Positions 45,106 to 54,017 of a stretch of 64,000 nt of DNA are shown here, piece by piece. Source of the stretch: an uncultured Mucilaginibacter sp. (GTDB taxonomy: Bacteria; Bacteroidota; Bacteroidia; Sphingobacteriales; Sphingobacteriaceae); the NCBI GenBank assembly GCA_903891475.1, contig CAITEP010000018.1, positions 1 to 64,000 on the forward strand, read 5' to 3'. The notes under the pieces were generated by a model. It was given only the letters and a program-made list of their open reading frames with translations, was not told where the DNA came from and ran no database searches. How positions within the stretch are numbered: the stretch's first letter is position 1; the number at the start of each line of letters is the position of its first letter. Made by a program: the position numbers and the translations under genes.

Positions 45106-46224
45106 ATGAAAGGAAAAAAGTTTATATTTTCTATTATTACCTTAGTATTGATAAGTTCATTTTCTTTTGGTCAAAATGAAATGCTTAAAAATATAGTTAA
45201 TAACCTTGCGCTTTATAAACAAAAAAAAGATCTTAAATTTTTAAATAATGCAAAAAAATCTGTAGATAGCTTACTAAAGGTAGCACCTGATACACTTGAT
45301 TTAGCAATTAATGTTTATAAAAATGTGGTAAATGCCACCATTTTATATGCTGATTCATTAAATAAACTCAATCTACAAAAAGATTTATTTAACCAAACTA
45401 TTTCATCAGTAAGCAAATTATCGGGGAGAAAGCAAATTTATAAATATAGTTCACAATTAGAATACATAAAACAGTGTTTAGCAAATATCTATATTAGGCA
45501 AGCCTTTGTTTATTTGTACAAATCAGATTACTTAAATGCTTCAAGAATTTTTCAAAATGCTCAAAACTATTCCCAAACGTATAAACCGTTAACTGCTTAT
45601 TTAGCATACTGCAATTACAAGCTCGGTAATTTTAATACAGCTGGTAGATTATTTAATAACTTGATTGAGACTGAAAATACAAATCCTGAATACATTGAAA
45701 CAGCTTCAAGTATATATAAATCACTTGGCGATACTTCTATAGCACTCGAGATTATAAAAAAAGGAAGAAAACAACTCCCTAATGATAAATCGTTACTTTT
45801 TGATGAGGCTAACATCTACAATAATAAAAGAGATTATGCTTCATTAGCCTTATTATTACCTTCTTTACTAGATATTTTTCCTGACAATGCAGACATAGCT
45901 TTTATTGCCGCAAACTGCTATGATCATTTAAATCAATCTGATAAAGCAATTACTTTTTACCTAAAATCAATTGATTTAAATAATGCCGCTTATGAACCGG
46001 TTTTTAATTTGGGTTTGGTATTTTTAAAGAAAAGTGAAGTAAATTTACAAAATAATAATACGCTTGATTTAATGCAGGCCAGGCAATGGCTTGAAAAAGC
46101 TAATGAAATAGCACCAAATGATGCTAATTGTCTACTTGCATTACAGATGGTATATACCAAAACAGGCAACGAGGAACAACTAAAAAATTTAAATTATAAA
46201 CTAAAACAAATAAACAATCAATAA
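45106..46224 (+). CDS. TPR-repeat protein, gyrA operon
   Basis: A 372-residue secreted or periplasmic protein with a signal peptide (about residues 1-22, ending FSFGQ) and a helical repeat region. Several TPR units are visible from about residue 140 on (for example ALEIIKKGRKQLPNDKSLLFDEANIYNNKRDY, and later KAITFYLKSIDLNNAAYEPVFNLGLVF). There is no enzyme motif. It starts 5 bp after the gyrA stop and is 6 bp upstream of another TPR gene; the gyrA-TPR-TPR order is common in this family. Its role is probably protein-protein contact; the partner is unknown. Confidence 0.85.
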   Translation: MKGKKFIFSIITLVLISSFSFGQNEMLKNIVNNLALYKQKKDLKFLNNAKKSVDSLLKVAPDTLDLAINVYKNVVNATILYADSLNKLNLQKDLFNQTISSVSKLSGRKQIYKYSSQLEYIKQCLANIYIRQAFVYLYKSDYLNASRIFQNAQNYSQTYKPLTAYLAYCNYKLGNFNTAGRLFNNLIETENTNPEYIETASSIYKSLGDTSIALEIIKKGRKQLPNDKSLLFDEANIYNNKRDYASLALLLPSLLDIFPDNADIAFIAANCYDHLNQSDKAITFYLKSIDLNNAAYEPVFNLGLVFLKKSEVNLQNNNTLDLMQARQWLEKANEIAPNDANCLLALQMVYTKTGNEEQLKNLNYKLKQINNQ

Positions 46225-46230
46225 TAAATC

Positions 46231-47523
46231 ATGAAAACCAAACTTTTAATGGTAGGGCTATTTACGCTAATTTCGGCCTTTACTTTTGCACAAAAAGGGG
46301 AATTAAATAATGCAAAAGAAGAATATGAAAACTATGCTCCTTTAAGCTCTACTAAAACTGGCCCATTATTTACCAAGGCTATTACTAGTTTAAACAATGC
46401 TAAAACTTCAATTGATAAAGCCGCCGTGCATGAAAAAACAGCAAGTTTACCTCTTACTTCTGCTTTAAAGGCTGCTATATATGCTTCACTAGCTTTAAGA
46501 GATACAGTTCCAACAACTTCTGCGCCATTGTTTACTACAGCTGATGAAGCCTACAAAAAAGCAAAAGAATTAGATACTAAAAGCGAGAATAAAAAATATA
46601 TTGATGATGCCGGGGTTTTTTTAGCGCAGTATAAACTTACTGAGGGCGTAAATAATTATCAAAATAAGTTATGGGATAAAGCCTATACAGCCTTTGATTA
46701 TTATCGTTCAATTAGGCCAGATGATACCACGGCTATATTTTATACAGGTTTAGCTGCACAAAATGCCGGTAACAAAGATCCTAAGTATTATCAATTTGCA
46801 ATAACAAATTACAATAAGCTAGTAACAACAAAATATTCTAAAGGTGCTGATATTTATTTAAACCTATCGTCTATTTACTTACTAAGCAAAGATACTGCCA
46901 ATGCCTTAAAATCAGCTTCTGAAGGTGTAACAAAGTATCCAACAAACGCGGAGTTAAGAAAACGTGAAATTGAAATTGGACTTCAATCAGGAAAGCAAAA
47001 AGATATTATTGACAAAATTTCGACCGCTATAGCTAATGATCCAAAAAATAAAACACTTTATTATTACAGCGGCTTAACCTACTCCCAATTAGGTGAAGAT
47101 GCTGAAAAAAAATCATCAGCTTCAAAAGATGATGCTACTAAAAAAACATTACATCAATCAGCTATTGATAATTTTTCAAAGGCAGCCGATAGTTATAAAA
47201 AAGCCATTGATGTTGATCCTGATTACTTTGAAGCTAATTTAAATATGGGTTATATTTTGATGCGCCCTGCTATCGAGCTTTTCAATCAAGCAAGGTTAAT
47301 GCCTGCAAATAAGCAAAAAGAATACGAGGCCGTAAGAATTAAAGCAGATGCCTTATTTGACTTAGCAAGGCCTTACTTACAAAAAGCGGTTGATATTAAT
47401 CCAAAATCGAGTGATGCTTTGACTAATTTGAGAAATTATTATAAAGGTAAATTTGATCCGACCCATTCGAAAGAAAATAGTGATAAAGCAGCAGAAATAA
47501 AAAAGCAACTTGACGCACTATAA
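46231..47523 (+). CDS. TPR-repeat protein, gyrA operon
   Basis: A 430-residue exported TPR protein with a signal peptide (about residues 1-20, ending FTFAQ). TPR-like helical pairs are seen at about 130-400, such as NNYQNKLWDKAYTAFDYYRSIRPDDTTAIFYTGLAA and NFSKAADSYKKAIDVDPDYFEANLNMGYIL. The composition is rich in Ala, Lys and Tyr. It is the last gene of the gyrA unit and is followed by a strong terminator. The function is unknown. Confidence 0.87.
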   Translation: MKTKLLMVGLFTLISAFTFAQKGELNNAKEEYENYAPLSSTKTGPLFTKAITSLNNAKTSIDKAAVHEKTASLPLTSALKAAIYASLALRDTVPTTSAPLFTTADEAYKKAKELDTKSENKKYIDDAGVFLAQYKLTEGVNNYQNKLWDKAYTAFDYYRSIRPDDTTAIFYTGLAAQNAGNKDPKYYQFAITNYNKLVTTKYSKGADIYLNLSSIYLLSKDTANALKSASEGVTKYPTNAELRKREIEIGLQSGKQKDIIDKISTAIANDPKNKTLYYYSGLTYSQLGEDAEKKSSASKDDATKKTLHQSAIDNFSKAADSYKKAIDVDPDYFEANLNMGYILMRPAIELFNQARLMPANKQKEYEAVRIKADALFDLARPYLQKAVDINPKSSDALTNLRNYYKGKFDPTHSKENSDKAAEIKKQLDAL

Positions 47524-47564
47524 TTTAAATTAATACCTGTTTCAAATTGCATTAATTCAACATG

Positions 47565-47601
47565 AAATGCCATTCAAAAAATATTTGAATGGCATTTTTA
47601 T
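47565..47601 (+). terminator. Terminator of the gyrA unit
   Basis: AAATGCCATTCAAA pairs with TTTGAATGGCATTT, followed by a T-rich tail. It lies about 45 bp past the stop of the second TPR gene. Confidence 0.85.
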
Positions 47602-47710
47602 TTGGTAAACGTACCAATTTAATAAATCTTAGTCTATGTTATTAGATTTTTAATCTATTATTTAAAATCATTTTTTTTCATATCTTAAGAGATTAAAAGT
47701 TATTCTTTTT

Positions 47711-49066
47711 ATGGCTTTAAAAAATACTGATTATTTAAAAAAAGTTTTAAAACCAATTCATTTATGGGCAATAGGCGTTGGTTTAGTAATTTCGGGTGAG
47801 TACTTTGGCTGGAACTTAGGCTGGGAAGTTTCTGGTACAGTTGGCTTTCTAATTGCTACCTTAATTATTACCATTCTTTATATAACATTTATTTTTAGCT
47901 ATACCGAATTAACTACATCCATTCCACATGCTGGTGGCGCTTTTGCTTATGCTTACAGAGCTATGGGTCCATTTGGGGGTCTTATTGCAGGCTATGCAAC
48001 ATTAATTGATTTCTTATTCGCTACCCCAGCAATTGCTTTTGGGTTGGGTGCTTATATACATTTCCTGTATCCCACAATAACAGTTTTAAATTCTGCCATT
48101 TTTTTCAATATAATTTTTATACTTATTAATATTTGGGGTATTAAAGAATCAGCCACCTTTTCTGTTTTTATAACTCTGCTTGCCGTTGCAGAATTACTAT
48201 TGTTTATGGGGATAGTTTCTCCGAATTTTAAGTTACACAATTTTTTAAATAACCCTTTACCATTCGGTTTTAGTGGTATTTTTGCTGCATTACCTTACGC
48301 AGTTTGGTTTTATTTGGCTATTGAGGGAGTTGCCATGGTGGCTGAGGAGGTAAAGAATCCCAAACGAAACATCCCTATTGGTTATATTTCGGCATTGGCC
48401 ACCATGGTATTATTGGCGCTTGGGGTAATGATTTTTACCGGAGGAATAACAGATTGGCATAAGTTTAGCTCGCTCGATTATCCATTGCCTGCCGCTATAA
48501 GCGAAGTTTTAGGCAAGGGCAACCATCTGACAGGGTTATTTACCAGTATAGGCTTGTTTGGTTTAATCGCTTCATTTCATGGCACTATATTAGCTTCATC
48601 AAGGCAAGTTTATGCTATGGCCAGAAGTGGTTATTTACCAACATTTTTATCAAGGCTAAGTCAAAAATTTAAAACGCCGCATTGGGCTCTAATTGCCGGA
48701 GGATTAGTTAGCATATTGGCATTATATACGGGTACCACACAACAAATTGTTATCATATCTGTTATGGGAGCAGTATTAATGTACATGTTAAGCATGGTTA
48801 GTCTTTTTATACTTCGAAAAAAAGAGCCATATTTATTACGTCCGTTTAAAGCTCCATTTTATCCGTTATTTCCTTCAATCGCACTTTTAATAGCTTCAAT
48901 TACTTTTTTTACAATGATATATTACAACTTTACCTTAAGCATTATATTCTTTACAGGTTTAGCAATTATTGCTTTTATATTCATGATGCTTGGTAAACAT
49001 AAGATAGAATTGATTGAAGATTTTATGGTACCACCAATAAACGAAGAACTAATAAAAAATAAATAG
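47711..49066 (+). CDS. eat: Ethanolamine permease (APC family)
   Basis: A 451-residue amino acid-polyamine-cation transporter with 12 predicted membrane helices. The N-terminal pattern WAIGVGLVISGEYFGWNLGWEVSG (about residues 18-41) and AFAYAYRAMGPFGG (about 77-90) are characteristic of the ethanolamine permease branch. It is followed 20 bp later by eutB and then eutC, so it feeds ethanolamine into that pathway. No microcompartment (eut shell) gene is present. Confidence 0.93.
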   Translation: MALKNTDYLKKVLKPIHLWAIGVGLVISGEYFGWNLGWEVSGTVGFLIATLIITILYITFIFSYTELTTSIPHAGGAFAYAYRAMGPFGGLIAGYATLIDFLFATPAIAFGLGAYIHFLYPTITVLNSAIFFNIIFILINIWGIKESATFSVFITLLAVAELLLFMGIVSPNFKLHNFLNNPLPFGFSGIFAALPYAVWFYLAIEGVAMVAEEVKNPKRNIPIGYISALATMVLLALGVMIFTGGITDWHKFSSLDYPLPAAISEVLGKGNHLTGLFTSIGLFGLIASFHGTILASSRQVYAMARSGYLPTFLSRLSQKFKTPHWALIAGGLVSILALYTGTTQQIVIISVMGAVLMYMLSMVSLFILRKKEPYLLRPFKAPFYPLFPSIALLIASITFFTMIYYNFTLSIIFFTGLAIIAFIFMMLGKHKIELIEDFMVPPINEELIKNK

Positions 49067-49086
49067 GCAAACTATATTTCAAAAAA

Positions 49087-50463
49087 GTGTATCAATATAC
49101 TGTTCGTCATAAAGTTTATAAATTTCAAGACCTTAAAACCTTGCTAGCAAAGGCATCTCCTTATAGAAGTGGGGATGTTTTGGCCGGAATTTGTGCCGAA
49201 ACTTATGAAGAGCGGGTTGCTGCCCAAATAGCTTTAGCTAATTTACCTCTAAAAAACTTTTTGAACGAAGACATCATACCTTATGATGATGATGAAATAA
49301 CAAGGCTAATAATTGACAACCATGATAAAACCTCTTTTAGTTTAATAAGCTCATTTACTGTTGGTGAACTAAGAGATTGGCTATTGATGAACACAACTGA
49401 CAATCATTCCATTACCGCAATTGAAACTGCCTTAACTCCTGAAATGGTAGCCGCAGTATCAAAATTGATGCGAAATCAGGATTTAATAGCTGTAGCTCAA
49501 AAAATAGAAGTCGTTACAAAATTTAGGAATACAATTGGATTAAAAGGTCATTTTTCAACAAGGCTGCAACCTAATCATCCAACTGATGATAATAAAGGAA
49601 TAATGGCGAGTATTATTGATGGTTTATTGTATGGAAGTGGTGATGCAGTAATTGGTATAAACCCGGCAACCGACAGTCCGACAATAGCTTATAACTTGTT
49701 ACAGTTGATTGATAACCTGCGGCTACAATTTGATATTCCAATACAATCATGCATTTTAAGCCATATTACCACTACCTTACAACTCATTAATAATGGTGCT
49801 CCGGTCGACTTATGTTTTCAATCAATAGGCGGAACTGAAAAAACAAATTCCAGCTTCGGGATTAATCTAAATATTTTAAATGAGGCATATGATGCAACAC
49901 TATCTCTAAAAAGGGGAAATGTTGGAAATAATGTAATGTACTTTGAAACAGGGCAGGGGAGTGCACTTTCAGCCAATGCGCATCATTTAGTTGATCAACA
50001 AACGTGTGAAACACGCGCTTATGCAATTGCTAGAAAATACAAACCATTGCTAGTAAATTCAGTGGTTGGATTTATAGGTCCTGAATATTTATATGATGGA
50101 AAACAAATTATAAGGGCTGCATTGGAGGATCATTTTTGTGGTAAGATGCTTGGTTTACCTATGGGTGTTGATATATGTTATACCAACCATGCAGAAGCAG
50201 ACCAAGACGATATGGATAATTTATTAACCTTACTGGGCGTAGCGGGCTGTAATTTTATTATGGGTATCCCAGGTTCTGATGATATTATGCTAAATTATCA
50301 ATCTACTTCCTTTCATGATGCCTTGTATTTACGTAAAGTATTAGGTTTAAGACCGGCTCCTGAATTTGAAAATTGGCTAATTAAACAGGGAATAACTGAT
50401 AAATTAGGAAATTTAATACCCATAAATTCGTCAAATAAACTACTTTCAGGATTACTAGGATGA
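49087..50463 (+). CDS. eutB: Ethanolamine ammonia-lyase large subunit
   Basis: A 458-residue large subunit of adenosylcobalamin-dependent ethanolamine ammonia-lyase (ethanolamine to acetaldehyde + ammonia). The TIM-barrel family patterns are visible: SGDVLAGICAETYEERVAAQ (about residues 26-45), LSHITTTLQLINNGAPVDLCFQSIGGTEKTN (about 236-266), and GMLGLPMGVDICYTNHAEADQDDMD (variant near 352-378). The start is GTG at 49087. It overlaps eutC by 4 bp. Length is normal. B12 must be available; a BtuF-like gene lies 7 kb away. Confidence 0.96.
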   Translation: MYQYTVRHKVYKFQDLKTLLAKASPYRSGDVLAGICAETYEERVAAQIALANLPLKNFLNEDIIPYDDDEITRLIIDNHDKTSFSLISSFTVGELRDWLLMNTTDNHSITAIETALTPEMVAAVSKLMRNQDLIAVAQKIEVVTKFRNTIGLKGHFSTRLQPNHPTDDNKGIMASIIDGLLYGSGDAVIGINPATDSPTIAYNLLQLIDNLRLQFDIPIQSCILSHITTTLQLINNGAPVDLCFQSIGGTEKTNSSFGINLNILNEAYDATLSLKRGNVGNNVMYFETGQGSALSANAHHLVDQQTCETRAYAIARKYKPLLVNSVVGFIGPEYLYDGKQIIRAALEDHFCGKMLGLPMGVDICYTNHAEADQDDMDNLLTLLGVAGCNFIMGIPGSDDIMLNYQSTSFHDALYLRKVLGLRPAPEFENWLIKQGITDKLGNLIPINSSNKLLSGLLG

Positions 50464-51212
50464 AATCAGACTTAATAAATACAGATCCTTTAATTGCATT
50501 AAAACAATTTACCGATGCCCGAATAGCAATAGGCAGGGTAGGTGATAGCATACCTATAAAAGAATCATTGGAGTTTAAATTAGCCCATGCGCATGCTCGA
50601 GACGCCGTTTATTCAGTATTAGATTTTGAATTACTTAACAAGCGGCTAGCTGAATTTAATCTTCCAATTTTATCATTACATAGCAAGGCTTTCAGCCGTC
50701 ATAATTATTTAAAGCGCCCAGATTATGGCAGACAATTAAACGATAAATCAATTAATGAGTTAAAGGATTATAACAATGAATCCGACATTACGATAATCAT
50801 AGCTGATGGCCTTTCTGCAACTGCTATCAATGAAAATGCGTCAGAGTTATTAAGCGCGTTAATTCCTATGCTTATTTCTGCTAATTTTACAATAGGGCCT
50901 TTATGTTTAGTTGAACAGGGAAGGGTTGCAATTGGTGATGAGGTAGGATATTATCTGAAGGCAAAGTATTCAATTGTATTGATTGGAGAAAGGCCTGGTT
51001 TAAGCGCGGCTGATAGCCTTGGAGCTTACTTAACCTATTGCCCCAAACCTGGATTAACTGATGAGTCAAGAAACTGTGTTTCAAACATTCGGCTTCAAGG
51101 TCTTAATTATAAATTAGCCGCCGAAAAAATATTTTATCTGGTTACAGAATCCTTCAAACTCAAATTATCTGGTATCGTAATTAAAGATAATAATGGCTTA
51201 ATTAATCAATAG
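50460..51212 (+). CDS. eutC: Ethanolamine ammonia-lyase small subunit
   Basis: A 250-residue small subunit that binds adenosylcobalamin with EutB. The family pattern FTDARIAIGRVGDSIPIKESLEFKLAHAHARDAV (about residues 17-50) is clear, with LNDKSINELK- and IIADGLSATAINENA (about 110-125) following. It overlaps eutB by four bases (ATGA). No aldehyde dehydrogenase follows, so acetaldehyde must be handled by a gene elsewhere. Confidence 0.96.
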   Translation: MKSDLINTDPLIALKQFTDARIAIGRVGDSIPIKESLEFKLAHAHARDAVYSVLDFELLNKRLAEFNLPILSLHSKAFSRHNYLKRPDYGRQLNDKSINELKDYNNESDITIIIADGLSATAINENASELLSALIPMLISANFTIGPLCLVEQGRVAIGDEVGYYLKAKYSIVLIGERPGLSAADSLGAYLTYCPKPGLTDESRNCVSNIRLQGLNYKLAAEKIFYLVTESFKLKLSGIVIKDNNGLINQ

Positions 51213-51270
51213 GCTCTCCTACAAATATTGCAAAGTGCACTATTATTGAGAATGAGTCACTATTGCCTAT

Positions 51271-51795
51271 TTATCGTGAAATAATTTCACCCGAAAAAGT
51301 AATAGGGTCTCTATTTGAACTATTTACATTCAGACTGGCATAACCTTCAGGAGAAATACTTAAGTTTATGGATTGTACATTGCGCCAATTTATAACATTA
51401 CCATCATTAGGTTTTATTTCGATATCCCAACCTCCATTTTTTGCTTGTTTAACTTTATAACTAAACTTTGTTGACGTAAATTTAATCCCTCCTTCATTGT
51501 CCGTCGGGTCGTTTGGTGCCGAATAAGACGTACCATAATAGGGAAGATAAGATTTTATAGAATCTTTTTTAACTATAAAATCATATTCGGAGGTCAACAT
51601 TTTTTGACCACCCCGCATAGGGTTTGCTGTGTTTGCAATAAAAACATAATTGGTATCGTCTATCATTTTTTTGATGACATGAATTTTTTTTGCTATTCTT
51701 TCTTTTCTTTTACTTTGAGCGGATAGGTTGTTAATTATAAAAAATGAAAAAATAATTACAAGCAGAAATTTAAGTAATGTCTTCATATCCATCAT
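51271..51795 (-). CDS. DUF4251-family secreted protein
   Basis: A 174-residue exported protein with a signal peptide (about residues 5-27, ending LSAQ). The remainder has features I associate with DUF4251: VFIANTANPMRGG, LTSEYDFIVKKDSIKSYLPYYGTSYSAP, then NLSISPEGYASLNVNSSNRDPITFSGEI. This was judged by eye. There are several possible starts within the first four codons (ATG at 51795, 51792 and 51786). The function is unknown. It is convergent with eutC. Confidence 0.8.
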   Translation of the reverse strand: MMDMKTLLKFLLVIIFSFFIINNLSAQSKRKERIAKKIHVIKKMIDDTNYVFIANTANPMRGGQKMLTSEYDFIVKKDSIKSYLPYYGTSYSAPNDPTDNEGGIKFTSTKFSYKVKQAKNGGWDIEIKPNDGNVINWRNVQSINLSISPEGYASLNVNSSNRDPITFSGEIISR

Positions 51796-51832
51796 ATTTT
51801 GATAGATAACGCAAAATAATCTCCATTTGTTA

Positions 51833-51876
51833 TAAAAAAAATCGGGAACAGTATTTTAAAAAATACTATTCCCGGT
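51833..51876 (-). terminator. Terminator of htpG
   Basis: On the minus strand a CCGGGAATAGTATTTT stem pairs with AAAATACTGTTCCCG (one mismatch) and a T-run follows. It lies about 35 bp past the htpG stop. Confidence 0.85.
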
Positions 51877-51910
51877 TAAAGTACTAGCTTCAAATTTTAA
51901 GCTTATTTCA

Positions 51911-53794
51911 TTAAATCAGATTGACACTACGATTTACAAATTCTGTTAATTCGGCACCTGTCAAAAGTCCTTGTGAAAGTAATGCTAAATCAAAGGCTTG
52001 TTTTGATAATTTTGTTTGAACATCTTCCTCAGCCTCATTTAAAATTCTGCTAATAAGCGGATGATTAGCATTTATTACAACTTTATAATTATCAGGCATA
52101 CTACCATAAAAACTCATGCCTCCACCCATTGCCGCCATTTCTTTCATACGGCGCATAAACTCATCCATCGTTACAGTTACCGGCAATTCATCAGGGTTTA
52201 AGCTTTCAAGTTCTACTTTGTAGGCTGGCTTGTTAATTGCTTTTTCAAAAATAGCTTTTGCTTTAGTAGATTGTTCTTCAGTTAAAACATGAGCAGGGGC
52301 ATCATCCTTTTTTATAAGCTTATCAGCAACATCAGCATCTACGCGTTTGAATGATGTTTTTTCCTGTTTATTTTCTAAATGTCCAATAAAATGATTGTCG
52401 ATAGGTGAATTCATCAACAATACGTCATAACCCTTTTTATTTGCCGATTGTATAAACGCGTCTTGCTTGGCGAGGTCGTTTGTATAAATGTAAACTAGAT
52501 TATTATCCTTATCAGTTTGTTCAGGAGCTACTTTTTCTTTGTATTCTGAAAGGGTAAAGTTTTCTTTTTTGGTGTTGGTTAGCAAAACAAAATCTTTGGC
52601 CTTTTCATAAAACTTATCATCGCTCACCATGCCATATTTAACAAATAAACCAATATCGCCCCATTTTTCTTCAAAGCCCTTTCGGTCGTTTTTAAATAGT
52701 TCTGCCAATTTATCAGCTACTTTTTTAGTGATATAGGTATTTATTTTCTTGACATTGCTATCTGCCTGTAAAAAGCTTCTTGATACGTTTAATGGAATAT
52801 CTGGCGAATCAATTACACCATGCAGTAACATTAAAAATTCAGGAACAATGTCTTTAACCTCATCGGTTATAAATACCTGGCGCGAAAAAAGTTTGATTTT
52901 ATTCCGTTGAATTTCAAAATCATTTTTAAGCTTCGGGAAGTAAAGTACTCCAGTTAAATTGAAGGGATAATCAACATTTAAATGTATCCAAAATAAAGGA
53001 TCTTCACTAAATGGATAAAGTTTTTTATAAAAATCAAAGTAATCTTCATCCTTTAAATCGGCAGGAGCTTTTGTCCATATCGGATTTATTTCGTTAATAA
53101 TATTATCAACTGTAACCGATTTATATTTTGTTTTACCCTCTTCATCAACGCCATCTTCTTCTTCCTGTGTTGTGGTTCCAAACTTAATTGGAATAGGTAA
53201 AAACTTGCAATATTTATCTAATATTTCTTGTAAACGGTTTTTATTTAAAAATTCTTCCGCATCCTTATTAATATGCAAAGTAATTTCGGTACCGCGTTCA
53301 GCTAAACAGCCTTCACTAATTTCAAATTCGGTACTTCCGTCGCATGTCCAATGAGCTGGTTCAGCACCATCATGATAGGATAGGGATTCAATTTCAACCC
53401 TATCAGCAACCATAAACGCCGAATAAAAGCCTAACCCAAATCTGCCTATAATTTCGTTCGCGTCTTTTGCGTCTTTAAATTTTTCCATAAACTCGGTAGC
53501 ACCCGAAAATGCTATTTGGTTGATGTACTTTTTAATTTCTTCAGCCGTCATGCCCAAACCATTGTCTGATATAGTGATGGTCTTTTTTTCTTCATTAAAT
53601 GCAACCTCAACACGCAATTCACCTAAATCTCCATTGTATTGACCTAATGCGGAGAGGCGTTTAATTTTTTGAACAGCATCAACAGCGTTCGAAACTAACT
53701 CACGTAAAAATATCTCATTATCAGAGTAAAGGAACTTCTTAATAATTGGGAAGATATTCTCGGTATGGATTGAAATTGTGCCTTTTTCTTGCAT
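51911..53794 (-). CDS. htpG: Chaperone HtpG (Hsp90)
   Basis: A 627-residue bacterial Hsp90 from the ATG at 53794; another at 53800 adds two residues. The GHKL ATPase domain has LRELVSNAVDAVQKI (about residues 27-42), ITISDNGLGMT (about 75-85) and GRFGLGFYSAFMVA (about 118-131). The middle and dimerisation domains follow, with FIQSANKKGYDVLLM and LSKQAFDLALLSQGLL near the end. It is a stress chaperone in the cytosol. Length is normal. It is monocistronic with its own terminator. Confidence 0.97.
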   Translation of the reverse strand: MQEKGTISIHTENIFPIIKKFLYSDNEIFLRELVSNAVDAVQKIKRLSALGQYNGDLGELRVEVAFNEEKKTITISDNGLGMTAEEIKKYINQIAFSGATEFMEKFKDAKDANEIIGRFGLGFYSAFMVADRVEIESLSYHDGAEPAHWTCDGSTEFEISEGCLAERGTEITLHINKDAEEFLNKNRLQEILDKYCKFLPIPIKFGTTTQEEEDGVDEEGKTKYKSVTVDNIINEINPIWTKAPADLKDEDYFDFYKKLYPFSEDPLFWIHLNVDYPFNLTGVLYFPKLKNDFEIQRNKIKLFSRQVFITDEVKDIVPEFLMLLHGVIDSPDIPLNVSRSFLQADSNVKKINTYITKKVADKLAELFKNDRKGFEEKWGDIGLFVKYGMVSDDKFYEKAKDFVLLTNTKKENFTLSEYKEKVAPEQTDKDNNLVYIYTNDLAKQDAFIQSANKKGYDVLLMNSPIDNHFIGHLENKQEKTSFKRVDADVADKLIKKDDAPAHVLTEEQSTKAKAIFEKAINKPAYKVELESLNPDELPVTVTMDEFMRRMKEMAAMGGGMSFYGSMPDNYKVVINANHPLISRILNEAEEDVQTKLSKQAFDLALLSQGLLTGAELTEFVNRSVNLI

Positions 53795-54017
53795 AATCAT
53801 TTATAATTATTAATTTATTATATAGTTTGACACACAATGCACGTTCCAAAATAGTTTAAATTGACAAATTGGCAGATGATTATTTTATAAATATGCCAAT
53901 AATTTAAAGATATTAAATACTATTTTTGAATAAATAAAGTTATTTAAAGAGTTTATTACTCATCTAGATTATAGTCTTGCATTTTATTTAATACCCCATT
54001 TATTTATTCACATCATT

